Source of the DNA: an uncultured Clostridia bacterium
GTDB taxonomy: Bacteria; Bacillota; Clostridia; TANB77; CAG-508
Reading direction: 5' to 3'
Assembly (NCBI GenBank): GCA_934122235.1
Contig: CAKOWE010000006.1
Location: 27,241-91,240 of the forward strand
Length of the DNA: 64,000 nucleotides
The notes under the pieces were generated by a model. The model saw nothing but the letters and a program-made list of their open reading frames with translations. It ran no database searches and was not told where the DNA came from. Shown here piece by piece: positions 18,119-27,489 of this stretch (its first letter is position 1; the number at the start of each line of letters is the position of its first letter). Both the position numbers and the translations under genes were made by a program.

Positions 18119-19300
18119 TTATATTTTTTCTACTTCTCTTTTTCTTAAATAAATTAAATAATATGCTAGTCCTATTTGAAAAATCATAAATGTTGCAGAT
18201 AATCCAAATATATATCTAAGTCCTAATTCATACATTATTCCACAAAAGAATACTCCAACTGCCTCACCCAAAAATTTTATTATATATCTTATATTTGCAA
18301 ACGATAATTGGTACTCATTTTCTACACGATTTATATACACTCCATCACATATATTCTCATACGATGTTGATATAAGCAACGACCACGTTATAGCTATTAA
18401 AATTATTATTAAATTATTTGATATAAAAGCAAATACATAACCAATAAATCTTATTCCAAATTTTATTGCAATTGTAAGATAATCATTTTTAGGTGTTAAA
18501 TATTTAAGCGCTAATATTCCTATTCCATCTGCAATTAAACCTACAATTAATAAATAACTTGTTGCCATGCTATCAGAAAAATCAAAACAATTTGTTAGAA
18601 TTAACATTTTTAACCCTAGAGCTGTAGACATTGCTATTGTTGCTATAAACGTATATATTAAATACAATGATGTTATTTTATTTTTTACTATATAATTAAT
18701 CTTTAAATCACTTATGTTTTGTATTTCTTCTATATGGTTAGTTTTTATATTAACAATAGTAATTATTGATACTATCAAAAATATACTAGAAATTATTAGA
18801 CAAACATTATAATTTACTAAAATTCCTGCAATGTTTTTTCCAATAAATATTCCACCAAATAAAATTCCTATATCTCTAAATAGATACTCTGTTAGTTTTC
18901 TTTTACTATATATTGTATTATTTTTAATTATTGTTGTTATTAAAGGATATATACTTGTTATAACTATGTATTCCATAACTATATCAATTATTATCGTTGT
19001 TCTAATCAACTCGATTTGATTTGTCCAATTTAAATAATACATAGTAAACATATTAACCAATTTTATACTCAAAATAGTCATTAACATTTTCTTTAATTTG
19101 TTTAATTTTACATATTTACCTATTAAAGCTATCCCAATTACACTTATAAAAGTTCCTATGCTTATAATATTGCTTATTTGTGCTACAGAAAAATTATTGT
19201 CTTGTAACCAAAGTTGTCTAAAATTTCCCCATAACCCTACTGATATACTAAAAAATGCTAGCATTGTTAAAATTTTATTTTCATCCTTTATCTTCTTCAT
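18119..19300 (-). CDS. MFS-like multi-spanning membrane protein (cluster member 1)
   Basis: A 393-residue protein of about twelve hydrophobic helices, with the size and charge pattern of a major-facilitator protein but without a strong family motif; GKYVKLNKLKKML after the second helix may be the equivalent of the loop 2-3 motif. It is the last of four genes in one direction (two other transporters and a C26 glutamine amidotransferase). Base composition is extremely AT-rich. Substrate unknown. Confidence 0.65.
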   Translation of the reverse strand: MKKIKDENKILTMLAFFSISVGLWGNFRQLWLQDNNFSVAQISNIISIGTFISVIGIALIGKYVKLNKLKKMLMTILSIKLVNMFTMYYLNWTNQIELIRTTIIIDIVMEYIVITSIYPLITTIIKNNTIYSKRKLTEYLFRDIGILFGGIFIGKNIAGILVNYNVCLIISSIFLIVSIITIVNIKTNHIEEIQNISDLKINYIVKNKITSLYLIYTFIATIAMSTALGLKMLILTNCFDFSDSMATSYLLIVGLIADGIGILALKYLTPKNDYLTIAIKFGIRFIGYVFAFISNNLIIILIAITWSLLISTSYENICDGVYINRVENEYQLSFANIRYIIKFLGEAVGVFFCGIMYELGLRYIFGLSATFMIFQIGLAYYLIYLRKREVEKI

Positions 19301-19394
19301 ATTTTGCTGTTTCTCTTTCTATATTTTTTATAAAAAACATTTTCTTATGTACAATATTTATCAAATTATGTACTTTTGTTAATTTTTTACCAGA

Positions 19395-20051
19395 TTATTT
19401 ATTAAAAAATCTTTCAATAAATCCTGTGAATATTTTCATATCAAATAATACCTCTGGGTGCCATTGAATAGCAACAATGTTGTTTTTTTCAATTCCCTCT
19501 ATAACACCATCTTCACTTAGTGCAGTAATTTTAAAACCTGGTGCCAAATCTTTTACTGCTTGTTTATGATATGAATTTACTTCTATTAAACTTTCTTTAT
19601 ATACATCATATAAAAATGAATTATCTATTATTTTAACTTTATGCTGACTTTGATCTTGTAAATAATGATTTGGGATTTGTTGATATAATGTTCCACCAAA
19701 TATTACATTTATTTCTTGTATTCCACCACATATTCCTAGGATAGGTTTTTTATCATTTGAAAACAATTTGACAATTTTGTTAACCAAACTATATTCATCA
19801 AATTTATACTCTTTGCCACTAATTGGTTTTTCTCCATAATATTTAGGATAAACATCATTTGCACTACCAGTAACTACTAAACCATCACACATGTTAACAA
19901 TTTCTTCTAAATTTTTTTCTGATATAACAGGAATAAGTAATATTCCAAGCTTATCAAATATTTCTCTAAACCAATTATCTAGATAATACCTTTTGTTAAA
20001 TGGCTTATCTTCATCGTAATTTTCTATTCTTTCAATAATTGCTATTTTCAT
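19395..20051 (-). CDS. C26-type gamma-glutamyl hydrolase / class I glutamine amidotransferase
   Basis: A 218-residue stand-alone class I glutamine amidotransferase of the PuuD/C26 type. The nucleophile loop PILGICGGIQEINV has the cysteine near residue 115, and AIQWHPEVL carries the catalytic His and Glu. Relatives hydrolyse gamma-glutamyl amides such as gamma-glutamyl-GABA. A GGCGG-like site lies upstream of the ATG. Its location within a run of three MFS-like transporters suggests the compound handled by them could be gamma-glutamylated; this is an inference from context only. Confidence 0.8.
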   Translation of the reverse strand: MKIAIIERIENYDEDKPFNKRYYLDNWFREIFDKLGILLIPVISEKNLEEIVNMCDGLVVTGSANDVYPKYYGEKPISGKEYKFDEYSLVNKIVKLFSNDKKPILGICGGIQEINVIFGGTLYQQIPNHYLQDQSQHKVKIIDNSFLYDVYKESLIEVNSYHKQAVKDLAPGFKITALSEDGVIEGIEKNNIVAIQWHPEVLFDMKIFTGFIERFFNK

Positions 20052-20122
20052 TATTTTTTATCCGCCTTTTAAAATGTTCTATTTCTCATATACAATTTAT
20101 AAATCAATCTACTACTTTCTTA

Positions 20123-21322
20123 TTATTTAAAAACATATTTACTTTTTGATTGTAAACCTTTGTATAATTTAAATTCCAAGTAAACACTCAATATCAAAAT
20201 TAATGCTGTACAACATACAGCTATATCACTTTTAATATTTAATAGAACGTACGCTGAAATCATTTTTGCTATATACCCTGATAAATTAATTACCATATCT
20301 TTTTGTGGTACATTTATATTATCTTCATCTTTTCTTAGCATTTCTAAGTGTGACATCGTGTCAAAAGGATTTAGAACCCCATTTAATAAAATTATTGTAA
20401 AAATAACACTAGGATATATAAATATAATTGGTAGTAAAATAGCAATTAAAGCTTTTATTATAATATCTCCTTTTACAATCAACTTTCTTTTTATTAAATA
20501 GCTTGATAAGAAAAAACCAGTACCACTCAAAACCCATAATACACTTTTTACAGTTTTTAATGTTATAATATTTAATCCATTATCTATTACTCTTAGGGAT
20601 AATAAAACTATTAAAGAAGATAATGCGAATCTTCCCAATACACAAACAACAAACCATTTTCTATAGTACTTTGTATATTGAAATACATTTAACTTTCTTA
20701 AAAGACTCTCCTTTTTATTTTCTCTTGTCTTAGGGAAATTTTTAATTTGAGTAACAAACAAAATTGATATAGCAAAAACAAAGGTAGCTAAAATTGATAT
20801 GATCAACAATGCATTATTTACAAATTTAGCACACACAAACCCAGCTATCGCTATTCCTCCTGCTTGTAAAAATTTAAATACAGATATTCTTTTTGAATGT
20901 GCGTTCATTGCTCTTTCTTCTGGTAATGAGTTATATGCATATGCATAATGATATCCTGAAAATATTTCTAATATTAATACTTCCAACAAATATGTTACCA
21001 CAAATAATACAATAAGTTGAGAATCAAAGCACAATGCTGTAATAATCGCAATTAAAGAACATAATATCATGCAAGTTATAAAAACAAAATTGGGTCTTTG
21101 CGATGTATTTATTTTTATACAGAATAATGTCGCAATCAGCCTTGCAGTTCCTATATTAGCTGACACAACCGATATTAAAAAAGCATTACCATATTTCAAA
21201 TACACAAAATCTGCTAAATTACTATCCCAGTCTAATAAACCAAAGCAAAATCCTGTTATTCCTATTAATATAATAAATAGTGTATTTTTTTTATATATTT
21301 TTTCTAATTCTAAATTTTCCAT
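20123..21322 (-). CDS. MFS-like multi-spanning membrane protein (cluster member 2)
   Basis: A 399-residue protein with about twelve helices. HYAYAYNSLPEERAMNAHSK in the central loop and NPFDTMSHLEML in the second half are its only conspicuous polar stretches. The second half lacks a recognised motif. It is oriented with the amidotransferase and the other two transporters. Not closely similar by eye to either of them, so this is not a simple tandem duplication. Substrate unknown. Confidence 0.6.
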   Translation of the reverse strand: MENLELEKIYKKNTLFIILIGITGFCFGLLDWDSNLADFVYLKYGNAFLISVVSANIGTARLIATLFCIKINTSQRPNFVFITCMILCSLIAIITALCFDSQLIVLFVVTYLLEVLILEIFSGYHYAYAYNSLPEERAMNAHSKRISVFKFLQAGGIAIAGFVCAKFVNNALLIISILATFVFAISILFVTQIKNFPKTRENKKESLLRKLNVFQYTKYYRKWFVVCVLGRFALSSLIVLLSLRVIDNGLNIITLKTVKSVLWVLSGTGFFLSSYLIKRKLIVKGDIIIKALIAILLPIIFIYPSVIFTIILLNGVLNPFDTMSHLEMLRKDEDNINVPQKDMVINLSGYIAKMISAYVLLNIKSDIAVCCTALILILSVYLEFKLYKGLQSKSKYVFK

Positions 21323-21758
21323 TTTTTATTCCTTTGTTATTTTTTAATTATATTGTTTGTAATCACGTTTTAGCATTTCTTATTACGTATGTTTTTATTA
21401 ATTCTACTCTATTTATTTTTATATGTTTCTATATTATTCTTTTAATTATGATCATATCTTATAATATTTTATCTACTGCGTCAAGTTTATTTTATGTTTT
21501 ATACAAACTCAAACCAACTATGTCATATTTTTGTTGGAATTATAATTTAAGCAATAGAAACTACCATTTGATTCCACGACAAAAAGCTCCTTCGTATAAA
21601 AAAGTTACATTATTTTATTTCATAATAAAAATTTACTTATTCTTAATTCCAATTGTCACCAAAAAATAATGTGCTCTTATAAATTTAAGTAAAACTTTTA
21701 TAAAAGTACAATTGTTTTAGCCTTGACTTAATTTTATAAAGCACATTGCAATTTAATA
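21323..21758. other. 436-bp gap between two transporter genes
   Basis: No credible coding frame is seen; plus-strand open stretches here are runs of low-complexity hydrophobic codons. The only structure is the long imperfect hairpin listed at 21668-21747. Confidence 0.5.
21668..21747 (-). terminator. long compound hairpin downstream of transporter 3
   Basis: Arms 21668-21690 and 21726-21747 pair over about 22 positions with a few mismatches (ends AATGTGCT / AGCACATT). The loop contains a second palindrome, ACTTTTATAAAAGT. It begins 12 bases after the stop of the transporter gene at 21759, so a terminator is the simple reading; the size also fits a small decayed inverted-repeat element. Confidence 0.45.
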
Positions 21759-23009
21759 TTAGGATATTAAATATTCTCTTGTTATTTTATTTAATGTATA
21801 TGCAAAAAATATATACATTAAAGTAAATGTCACTATTAAAATGGATATAATATTTAAACTAAATCCTATATTCGAAACAAATATCAATACTAAATATCCA
21901 AAACTTCTTGATATATTTATCATGATTTCAAACCAAAATATATAGCTAGGTTCATCTTCTATACTTACATTTTGCTTACACATACATTCATAATACACAA
22001 CTGAATTTGATGTTTCAAATATTGGATTACTTATTCCGTTTACTACATTATATAAAAGTACTAATAAAAGTCCAACACTTATAGTTAACGGTCCAATATG
22101 TAATAAATTCTCTATATTAATATACATCATACTAAATGTAAGTATAATAACTACTATACTTTGTATGATTGACATTGGTATAAACACCTTTGATAAATTT
22201 TTTCTTTTTACATATTTATTAATGCAGTATACTACTAAAATAGAAATTATAGTTATAAAACTACTAATACTTCCTAACGATAGTTCTGTTGAAACGACCA
22301 AAAAAGTTATTATAGTAATTAATGTTGATAAAACTCCAAATGAGCTTAGTCCTCTAAATACTGTTCTAAAACTTAATAATGTCATTAATTTTTTATCTCC
22401 ATTTTTATTAATATTTACAAAGAATTTCTTCAAATTTATTTTTCCATGTTCTAAGTCAAATCCTTTTATGAATAATGAAAAAATAAAACTTATAGATATT
22501 AATACTATTAGCACAATAAATGCTAATTCATAAGAATTTCTACTTATGCAATATCCCAATATTATAGGTAATATAATATTTATTAAATACTTTAAAATTT
22601 GATCTTTTGTAATATAATTTTGAAAGTTTTCTTCTTTGTTAATTCTCTTTATCAATATTTGCTCTGGATAATAGTAAAAAGCATTTCCTATACTTGCAAA
22701 TATAGCAAAATGGATTATATAATTTGAAATCTGTTCACCTACTATTAATAAAATCATACATTGCATTAAATTTAAAAATATTCCCACTCTAAACATAGAA
22801 ACTAGATTCATTTTTTGTAGTTTATTTACGATTAATAAGCATGTCAAATATGTTAAATAGAACGTAATATAATACATTGACACATCTACTATATTCCCTT
22901 GAGTTATTTTCAAAAAATAAATTCCTAAAAATATATCTTTAAATACACTTATGACTTTGCCTGCCAAATCAGACATCAAGAAGCTTTTCCATACATTTTT
23001 ACTTTTCAT
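21759..23009 (-). CDS. MFS-like multi-spanning membrane protein (cluster member 3)
   Basis: A 416-residue membrane protein with about twelve helices and a long polar central segment (KGFDLEHGKINLKKFFVNIN), the plan of YqgE-like MFS proteins of Firmicutes. YYYPEQILIKRINKEENFQNYIT between helices 4 and 5 resembles the MFS gating-loop position. It is the first gene of the four-gene direction group and follows an intergenic promoter-sized gap of about 145 bases after dxr. Substrate unknown. Confidence 0.65.
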   Translation of the reverse strand: MKSKNVWKSFLMSDLAGKVISVFKDIFLGIYFLKITQGNIVDVSMYYITFYLTYLTCLLIVNKLQKMNLVSMFRVGIFLNLMQCMILLIVGEQISNYIIHFAIFASIGNAFYYYPEQILIKRINKEENFQNYITKDQILKYLINIILPIILGYCISRNSYELAFIVLIVLISISFIFSLFIKGFDLEHGKINLKKFFVNINKNGDKKLMTLLSFRTVFRGLSSFGVLSTLITIITFLVVSTELSLGSISSFITIISILVVYCINKYVKRKNLSKVFIPMSIIQSIVVIILTFSMMYINIENLLHIGPLTISVGLLLVLLYNVVNGISNPIFETSNSVVYYECMCKQNVSIEDEPSYIFWFEIMINISRSFGYLVLIFVSNIGFSLNIISILIVTFTLMYIFFAYTLNKITREYLIS

Positions 23010-23154
23010 TTATTTCCCCTATTTTTTCTTCTAATACTTTAACTTAATATTTCTACACTTTTTAACTTATTTTTACCTTTCTTATCAAAACCAATAAAAC
23101 ATTCATTAGTAACAGAAGAAGGCCTACTATTTATAAAAAATTCTTTTCTTTAAA

Positions 23155-24294
23155 TTAATATTTTATTATTTCCATTGTTTTCTTTTTAACTTCATTATCA
23201 AATTCTAAAATTTCATCTATTGTTTTTAAGTCTCTTTTTTTATACATATTCATTATCTTTTCTATTCCATTTGGAATTTCTGTATACTTTATTTTTCCAT
23301 TTAGAAAACCATCTACTAGAATTTCATTAGCTGCATTTAAAATAACTTGATAACAATGTCCTTTTTCAATTGCTTGATATGCCAGCTTTAAGCATTTAAA
23401 TTTTTCTAAATTTGGTTTTTCAAATTTCAAATTAGATATTTCGAATAAATCTAATTTATTTATATTGTTTGCCAATCTTTTAGGATAATTTAATGCATAA
23501 GCTATTGGTATTTGCATAGATTTAGGTCCAATATTTGCCATAATTGTTCCGTCTTTAAATTGAACCATAGAATGAACTAAACTTTGTCTGTGTACTACAA
23601 CTTCAATTTGGCTAGGTTCCACATTAAATAGCCATTTTGCTTCTATAACTTCAAATCCTTTGTTCATCATTGTTGATGAATCTATTGTAACTTTTTTTCC
23701 CATGCTCCATGTTGGATGGTTTAATGCTTCTTCTACTGTAATCTTGTCTGTTATTTCTTTGTCAAAAAAAGGACCTCCTGAAGCAGTTAATAATATTTTA
23801 TCAATTTTATTATTTTTTTCTCCATTTAAGCACTGCATAATAGCACTATGCTCACTATCAACCGTTAATAGCTTGGCTTTACTTTTCTTTGCTGTTTTCA
23901 TTATTAATTCGCCACCCGCTACTAATACTTCCTTATTTGCAAGTGCTACAGTCTTTCCATTTTTTATCATGTTATAGGTTGGTTTTAATCCTGCTATACC
24001 TACTAATGCTGAAACAGAAATATCAAAATCTACTAAATTAGAGATTTCTTCCATTCCTTTATCTCCATAAAATATGTTGATATTTTTATATCTTGCTTTT
24101 ATTATATCTGCATTATTTTTTTCGATAATATATACATTTTTAGGGTTAAATTCTTCTATTTGTTCAATTAACTTTTTTATATTTTTTCCTGCAACTAATG
24201 TAACTACTCTAAATAAATCAGGATTTTCTCTTATAACGTTCAGTGTACTTTCTCCTATAGAACCAGTTGAACCAAAAATAGCTATATCTTTCAT
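23155..24294 (-). CDS. dxr: 1-deoxy-D-xylulose-5-phosphate reductoisomerase
   Basis: A 379-residue enzyme making 2-C-methyl-D-erythritol 4-phosphate, the committed step of the non-mevalonate isoprenoid pathway. The NADPH-binding start IFGSTGSIGESTLNV, the KTVALANKEVLVAGGE block, the active-site SEHSAIMQC and TASGGPF, and HPTWSMGKKVTIDSSTMMNKG are all intact. It usually sits with cdsA and rseP; here neither is adjacent, and its neighbours are a TPR gene and a transporter group. An AGGAGG-rich site precedes the ATG. Confidence 0.95.
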   Translation of the reverse strand: MKDIAIFGSTGSIGESTLNVIRENPDLFRVVTLVAGKNIKKLIEQIEEFNPKNVYIIEKNNADIIKARYKNINIFYGDKGMEEISNLVDFDISVSALVGIAGLKPTYNMIKNGKTVALANKEVLVAGGELIMKTAKKSKAKLLTVDSEHSAIMQCLNGEKNNKIDKILLTASGGPFFDKEITDKITVEEALNHPTWSMGKKVTIDSSTMMNKGFEVIEAKWLFNVEPSQIEVVVHRQSLVHSMVQFKDGTIMANIGPKSMQIPIAYALNYPKRLANNINKLDLFEISNLKFEKPNLEKFKCLKLAYQAIEKGHCYQVILNAANEILVDGFLNGKIKYTEIPNGIEKIMNMYKKRDLKTIDEILEFDNEVKKKTMEIIKY

Positions 24295-24586
24295 AAAATT
24301 TTTCCTCCTTTTTTTACTCTCATAAAATTATATCACATTATCATTAATTTTTTACATTTTAGAATAATTTTACTATATTTACAATTATTCCATAACTTTT
24401 TCTTTCCATATGTTAATTTGCTAATATTCAACATTAGTACTACCACCAAAAGAGCAAAGCAATCCATTTTTGAGTTTTATAATCCTTGCATATATAAGTT
24501 TGCCGGCTTTTTTGAATAGATAATTTACATATTCCTATTGCAAATTCTCATTTGCAAATCCAACAAAGCAATTCAATAGTTCCACA
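24295..24586. other. 292-bp gap with a possible decayed small reading frame
   Basis: On the minus strand the frame 24421-24534 is open and reads like a real C-terminus (KAGKLIYARIIKLKNG), but it has no usable start and an in-frame stop directly upstream. It may be the relic of a small clostridial protein. Nothing else is recognised. Confidence 0.3.
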
Positions 24587-25759
24587 CTATTCTTTCTTTA
24601 AATTATTTAATCCTTCATTTATTATTTCAATCCATTTTCCATCTGAATTACCTTCTGTTTTGCATATTTCAAGAGCAATGTTAAAGTTTTCTTTTGCTTT
24701 ATCATTTTCAAATAAAAAATAATACATTTTGCCTAATTGATTATAATTCTTTATTTTTTCATCTATATTTTTAAATTCACCTAATTTATTAAGTTCTTCT
24801 CTATAATAAATTGATTTTTTGTATAATTCATAGCTTTTTTCTTTGTATTCCTCAATATTATCTTTTTTATATGCTTTTTTGTATTCATAAGCCATATTGC
24901 TATAGTTAATAGCTATACGACTATATAAATATGATTTTTTGTTTGGATATTCTTCTGCTAATTTTTCTTTCATATGAATTGATTTATATGTTAGTTCATC
25001 TGACTTGTTATTTGCTCTACCTACAATATCCCATAACATATATGCATAATTAGAATATGCATTAGATAAATAATTTCGTGCTTGGTACGAATTAGAATAG
25101 GTTTCTAGATATTTTTCAAGAAAATTAATATATTTATTGTAATATTCTTCAGCTAAATCATATTGCCTATTTTCGGCTAAATTCCATGATAAATCATCAT
25201 AAGCATTTAATAAGTATTTATATTTTTCTGCTATTTCATCGACATTGTCAAATAATGAACCAAATTCACATTTTTCTATTAAATCTACCTCTTTTTTCAG
25301 ATATTCAATGTTATTTTCATTTCCATTTTGGTTTGTTAAATAAATATATAATACTGCAAAATAAAAGTTATATTTTTTCGAATTTTCAATTAATAATTGT
25401 TCATTATCTTTAATAAATTCTTTTACGTCATCATTATTCATTTTGTATATTTCATTTACAAATTTATCAACTTGTTCTTCATTATATAGGAACTCCCAAT
25501 TATCAACTTTTTCTTTTATCTCCCACATGGCCATTTTGGTAAAAGCAATTAATTGTATTTCATCAAAATTTTCACCGCTAACTTTATTGTAATAGTTTGC
25601 AGCTACATGGGCATTTGGGAATATTTCCATTAATTTATCTGTCCAACTTTTTCCTTTTTTGTAATTAAATTTTCTTATCATAAGTTCTAAAGATTCATTT
25701 CCTGTAACTAGTCCATAATAAATCATTGATTCAATTAAGTTTTTTATATTTTCTTCCAT
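24587..25759 (-). CDS. TPR-repeat protein of unknown function
   Basis: A 390-residue, mostly helical protein. Helix pairs of tetratricopeptide type are visible in the second half: LAENRQYDLAEEYYNKYINFLEKYL, then SNAYSNYAYMLWDI, then YKKSIYYREELNKLGE and MYYFLFENDKAKENFNIALEI. No signal peptide. The ATG at 25759 is ten bases after a GGAGG site; the frame extends twelve codons to a TTG which spans that site and is rejected. It is followed after 45 bases by nothing on its strand until dxr, and preceded by a GNAT gene, so the two may be cotranscribed. Exact function unknown; scaffolding of a partner is typical for TPR proteins. Confidence 0.7.
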   Translation of the reverse strand: MEENIKNLIESMIYYGLVTGNESLELMIRKFNYKKGKSWTDKLMEIFPNAHVAANYYNKVSGENFDEIQLIAFTKMAMWEIKEKVDNWEFLYNEEQVDKFVNEIYKMNNDDVKEFIKDNEQLLIENSKKYNFYFAVLYIYLTNQNGNENNIEYLKKEVDLIEKCEFGSLFDNVDEIAEKYKYLLNAYDDLSWNLAENRQYDLAEEYYNKYINFLEKYLETYSNSYQARNYLSNAYSNYAYMLWDIVGRANNKSDELTYKSIHMKEKLAEEYPNKKSYLYSRIAINYSNMAYEYKKAYKKDNIEEYKEKSYELYKKSIYYREELNKLGEFKNIDEKIKNYNQLGKMYYFLFENDKAKENFNIALEICKTEGNSDGKWIEIINEGLNNLKKE

Positions 25760-25804
25760 ATTCACATTTCCTCCGTTTTTACTATTTTTTATCAATATAT
25801 ACAG

Positions 25805-26599
25805 TTATTCAATATATGCTTTACCTAGCATAACTTCTTTAAATCCCATATTTTTATAAACTTGTTCTGTATAAAATCCTTGCTCTGTTAATACACATAC
25901 TGTTTCTATTCCAATCTTTTTTAAATTATTTATTATTTCTGACATACTTTGTTTGCATACACCTTGTTTTTGATAATTTTTATTTGTTGTAACATTGTAT
26001 ATAATCGCTTTGTTGTCTTTATATAATACTGTTGCTGTTGATATTGCATCTTCATTATATAGTCCAACATAATTAATTACTTTGTATTTACTCTCACTTT
26101 TTTCCATACTTTCTTCTAATGCCACTCTATATCCATCTGATAAACTTTCATATGGATCATCTGGATTATCTCCTGCAAATCCATCCATTATAGCCTGAAT
26201 AAATTTACTTTTTAAATTTTCATCAACTCTACTTATTTTAAAATTTATTTTACTTTTATGTTCTTTGAAACCATTTAAGTCTTCAATTGTCATCCATACA
26301 TCAGTATACAAAACCTTCAATTTGGTTTCCTTTATTTTTTCTTGAAGTTCTTTATTGTACATATTTGATGTTATATATATCACTGGTTGTCTATTATGTT
26401 TTTCCATATCGCATTTTATATTTTTCCATACTTGATTTAAATCTATAATATTTTTTGAATAAGCAAAGTTCCAATACTGGTCGTCTATTAAATTGCTTAA
26501 TAAAATATTATAATTATCTTTTTCTATTATATTTGATACATATAATTCTAATTGTCCATTAATATGTATATCAATTAAATCATTTATATAATCTTTCAT
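25805..26599 (-). CDS. GNAT-family N-acetyltransferase
   Basis: A 264-residue protein. The C-terminal half is a GNAT domain: VGLYNEDAISTATVLYKDN, the acetyl-CoA-binding motif VTTNKNYQKQGVCKQSM, and the final YTEQVYKNMGFKEV typical of motif B. The N-terminal 110 residues are a second, poorly conserved domain, as in tandem GNAT proteins. Substrate unknown. An AAGGAGAG site precedes the ATG. Immediately upstream lies a truncated hydrolase remnant. Confidence 0.75.
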   Translation of the reverse strand: MKDYINDLIDIHINGQLELYVSNIIEKDNYNILLSNLIDDQYWNFAYSKNIIDLNQVWKNIKCDMEKHNRQPVIYITSNMYNKELQEKIKETKLKVLYTDVWMTIEDLNGFKEHKSKINFKISRVDENLKSKFIQAIMDGFAGDNPDDPYESLSDGYRVALEESMEKSESKYKVINYVGLYNEDAISTATVLYKDNKAIIYNVTTNKNYQKQGVCKQSMSEIINNLKKIGIETVCVLTEQGFYTEQVYKNMGFKEVMLGKAYIE

Positions 26600-26635
26600 A
26601 TTTTCATCTCTCCTTGCCGTTTTCTCTCGTAAATT

Positions 26636-26794
26636 TTACTTTCTCCAATTTTCATAATTTTGATATCCTACTCCAATTGGAAAGTTCGGAACATATACTT
26701 GCTTCCCATCATCTTCTATAAAATCATGTAAGCAACTAAACCAATTTCCAAATGGGCTTCCAAATGAGCCATGTATTATAAAATAATTTTCTAT
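26636..26794 (-). pseudogene. truncated RBBP9/YdeN-like serine hydrolase, start codon ATA
   Basis: A 52-codon frame. The segment FIIHGSFGSPFGNWFSCL, then VYVPNFPIG and QNYENWRK, matches the N-terminus of small RBBP9/YdeN alpha/beta hydrolases (about 190 residues), which begin with a strand, an HG-x-G loop and a GNWFPWL helix. The rest of the domain, including the catalytic serine, is missing. At the expected start, six bases after a perfect AGGAGGT site, the codon is ATA (26792-26794) and not ATG. Remnant of a deleted gene. Confidence 0.6.
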
Positions 26795-26814
26795 TTATAT
26801 ACCTCCTAAATTAA

Positions 26815-27426
26815 CTATTTTTCAATTTCACTTTTATATGTATCTTTATATTGTTCAAATTTAGCTTTTGCTCTTGGTAGTCCTACATCTACTGCCATCT
26901 TTAAATAGTATTCTGATAGTATTAAATTTCTCTCTGTTCCAACTCCATTGTAATAAAAATTTGCTCCTAAATCATAAATCGCCGGAAGATGTCCTTGCAT
27001 TGCACAGTCATGTATTAATTCAAATGCTTTATTTACATCTTTTTCAATTTCTCCAAATCCGAAATAGTAGTAAGCACCTAAACAAAATTTGGAAAATGCT
27101 TGTCTTCTTGGAGTTTCTTTTTCTTTATTTATAAGACTTAATAATGATTCATAAGCCTCAATATGTATCTGTTTTGCTTTTTCTTTATCTTGTTCTACTC
27201 CATCCCCAAAATAATAACAAGCACCAACTCCGTAATCACAACGAGGATCTCCTAATTCTCTTCCTTTTTTATACCAATACATTGCCTTTTCAAAATTTTG
27301 CTCTGCTCCATTTTCTTCGCTGTCATAACTTCTCCCTAAAATATAACATGCAAATTTATCACCATTTTCAGCTTTTCTTCTAACATCATTTAAATCAAAT
27401 ATTATTGGTTTAATAGTATTATTCAT
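26815..27426 (-). CDS. Sel1-like repeat protein
   Basis: A 203-residue protein made almost wholly of Sel1-type tetratricopeptide repeats (AxxxLGxxYxxGxG pattern): CYILGRSYDSEENGAEQNFE, DYGVGACYYFGDGVEQD, FCLGAYYYFGFGEIEKD and IYDLGANFYYNGVGTERN. Such proteins act as adaptors in bacterial and host-interaction pathways; partner unknown. No signal peptide, so cytoplasmic. The ATG at 27426 has an AGGAGAAG site; the TTG two codons upstream is rejected. It precedes the truncated hydrolase and the GNAT gene. Confidence 0.85.
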   Translation of the reverse strand: MNNTIKPIIFDLNDVRRKAENGDKFACYILGRSYDSEENGAEQNFEKAMYWYKKGRELGDPRCDYGVGACYYFGDGVEQDKEKAKQIHIEAYESLLSLINKEKETPRRQAFSKFCLGAYYYFGFGEIEKDVNKAFELIHDCAMQGHLPAIYDLGANFYYNGVGTERNLILSEYYLKMAVDVGLPRAKAKFEQYKDTYKSEIEK

Positions 27427-27489
27427 TTTCAACTTCTCCTAATTTTTTAACAAGATATATTAATAATCAATTTTTTCATAACAATAACT

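Noticed and set aside
21280..21669. 129-residue plus-strand frame in a gap
   Set aside because: Low-complexity hydrophobic translation of AT-rich DNA, no ribosome site, overlaps the start of a transporter gene.
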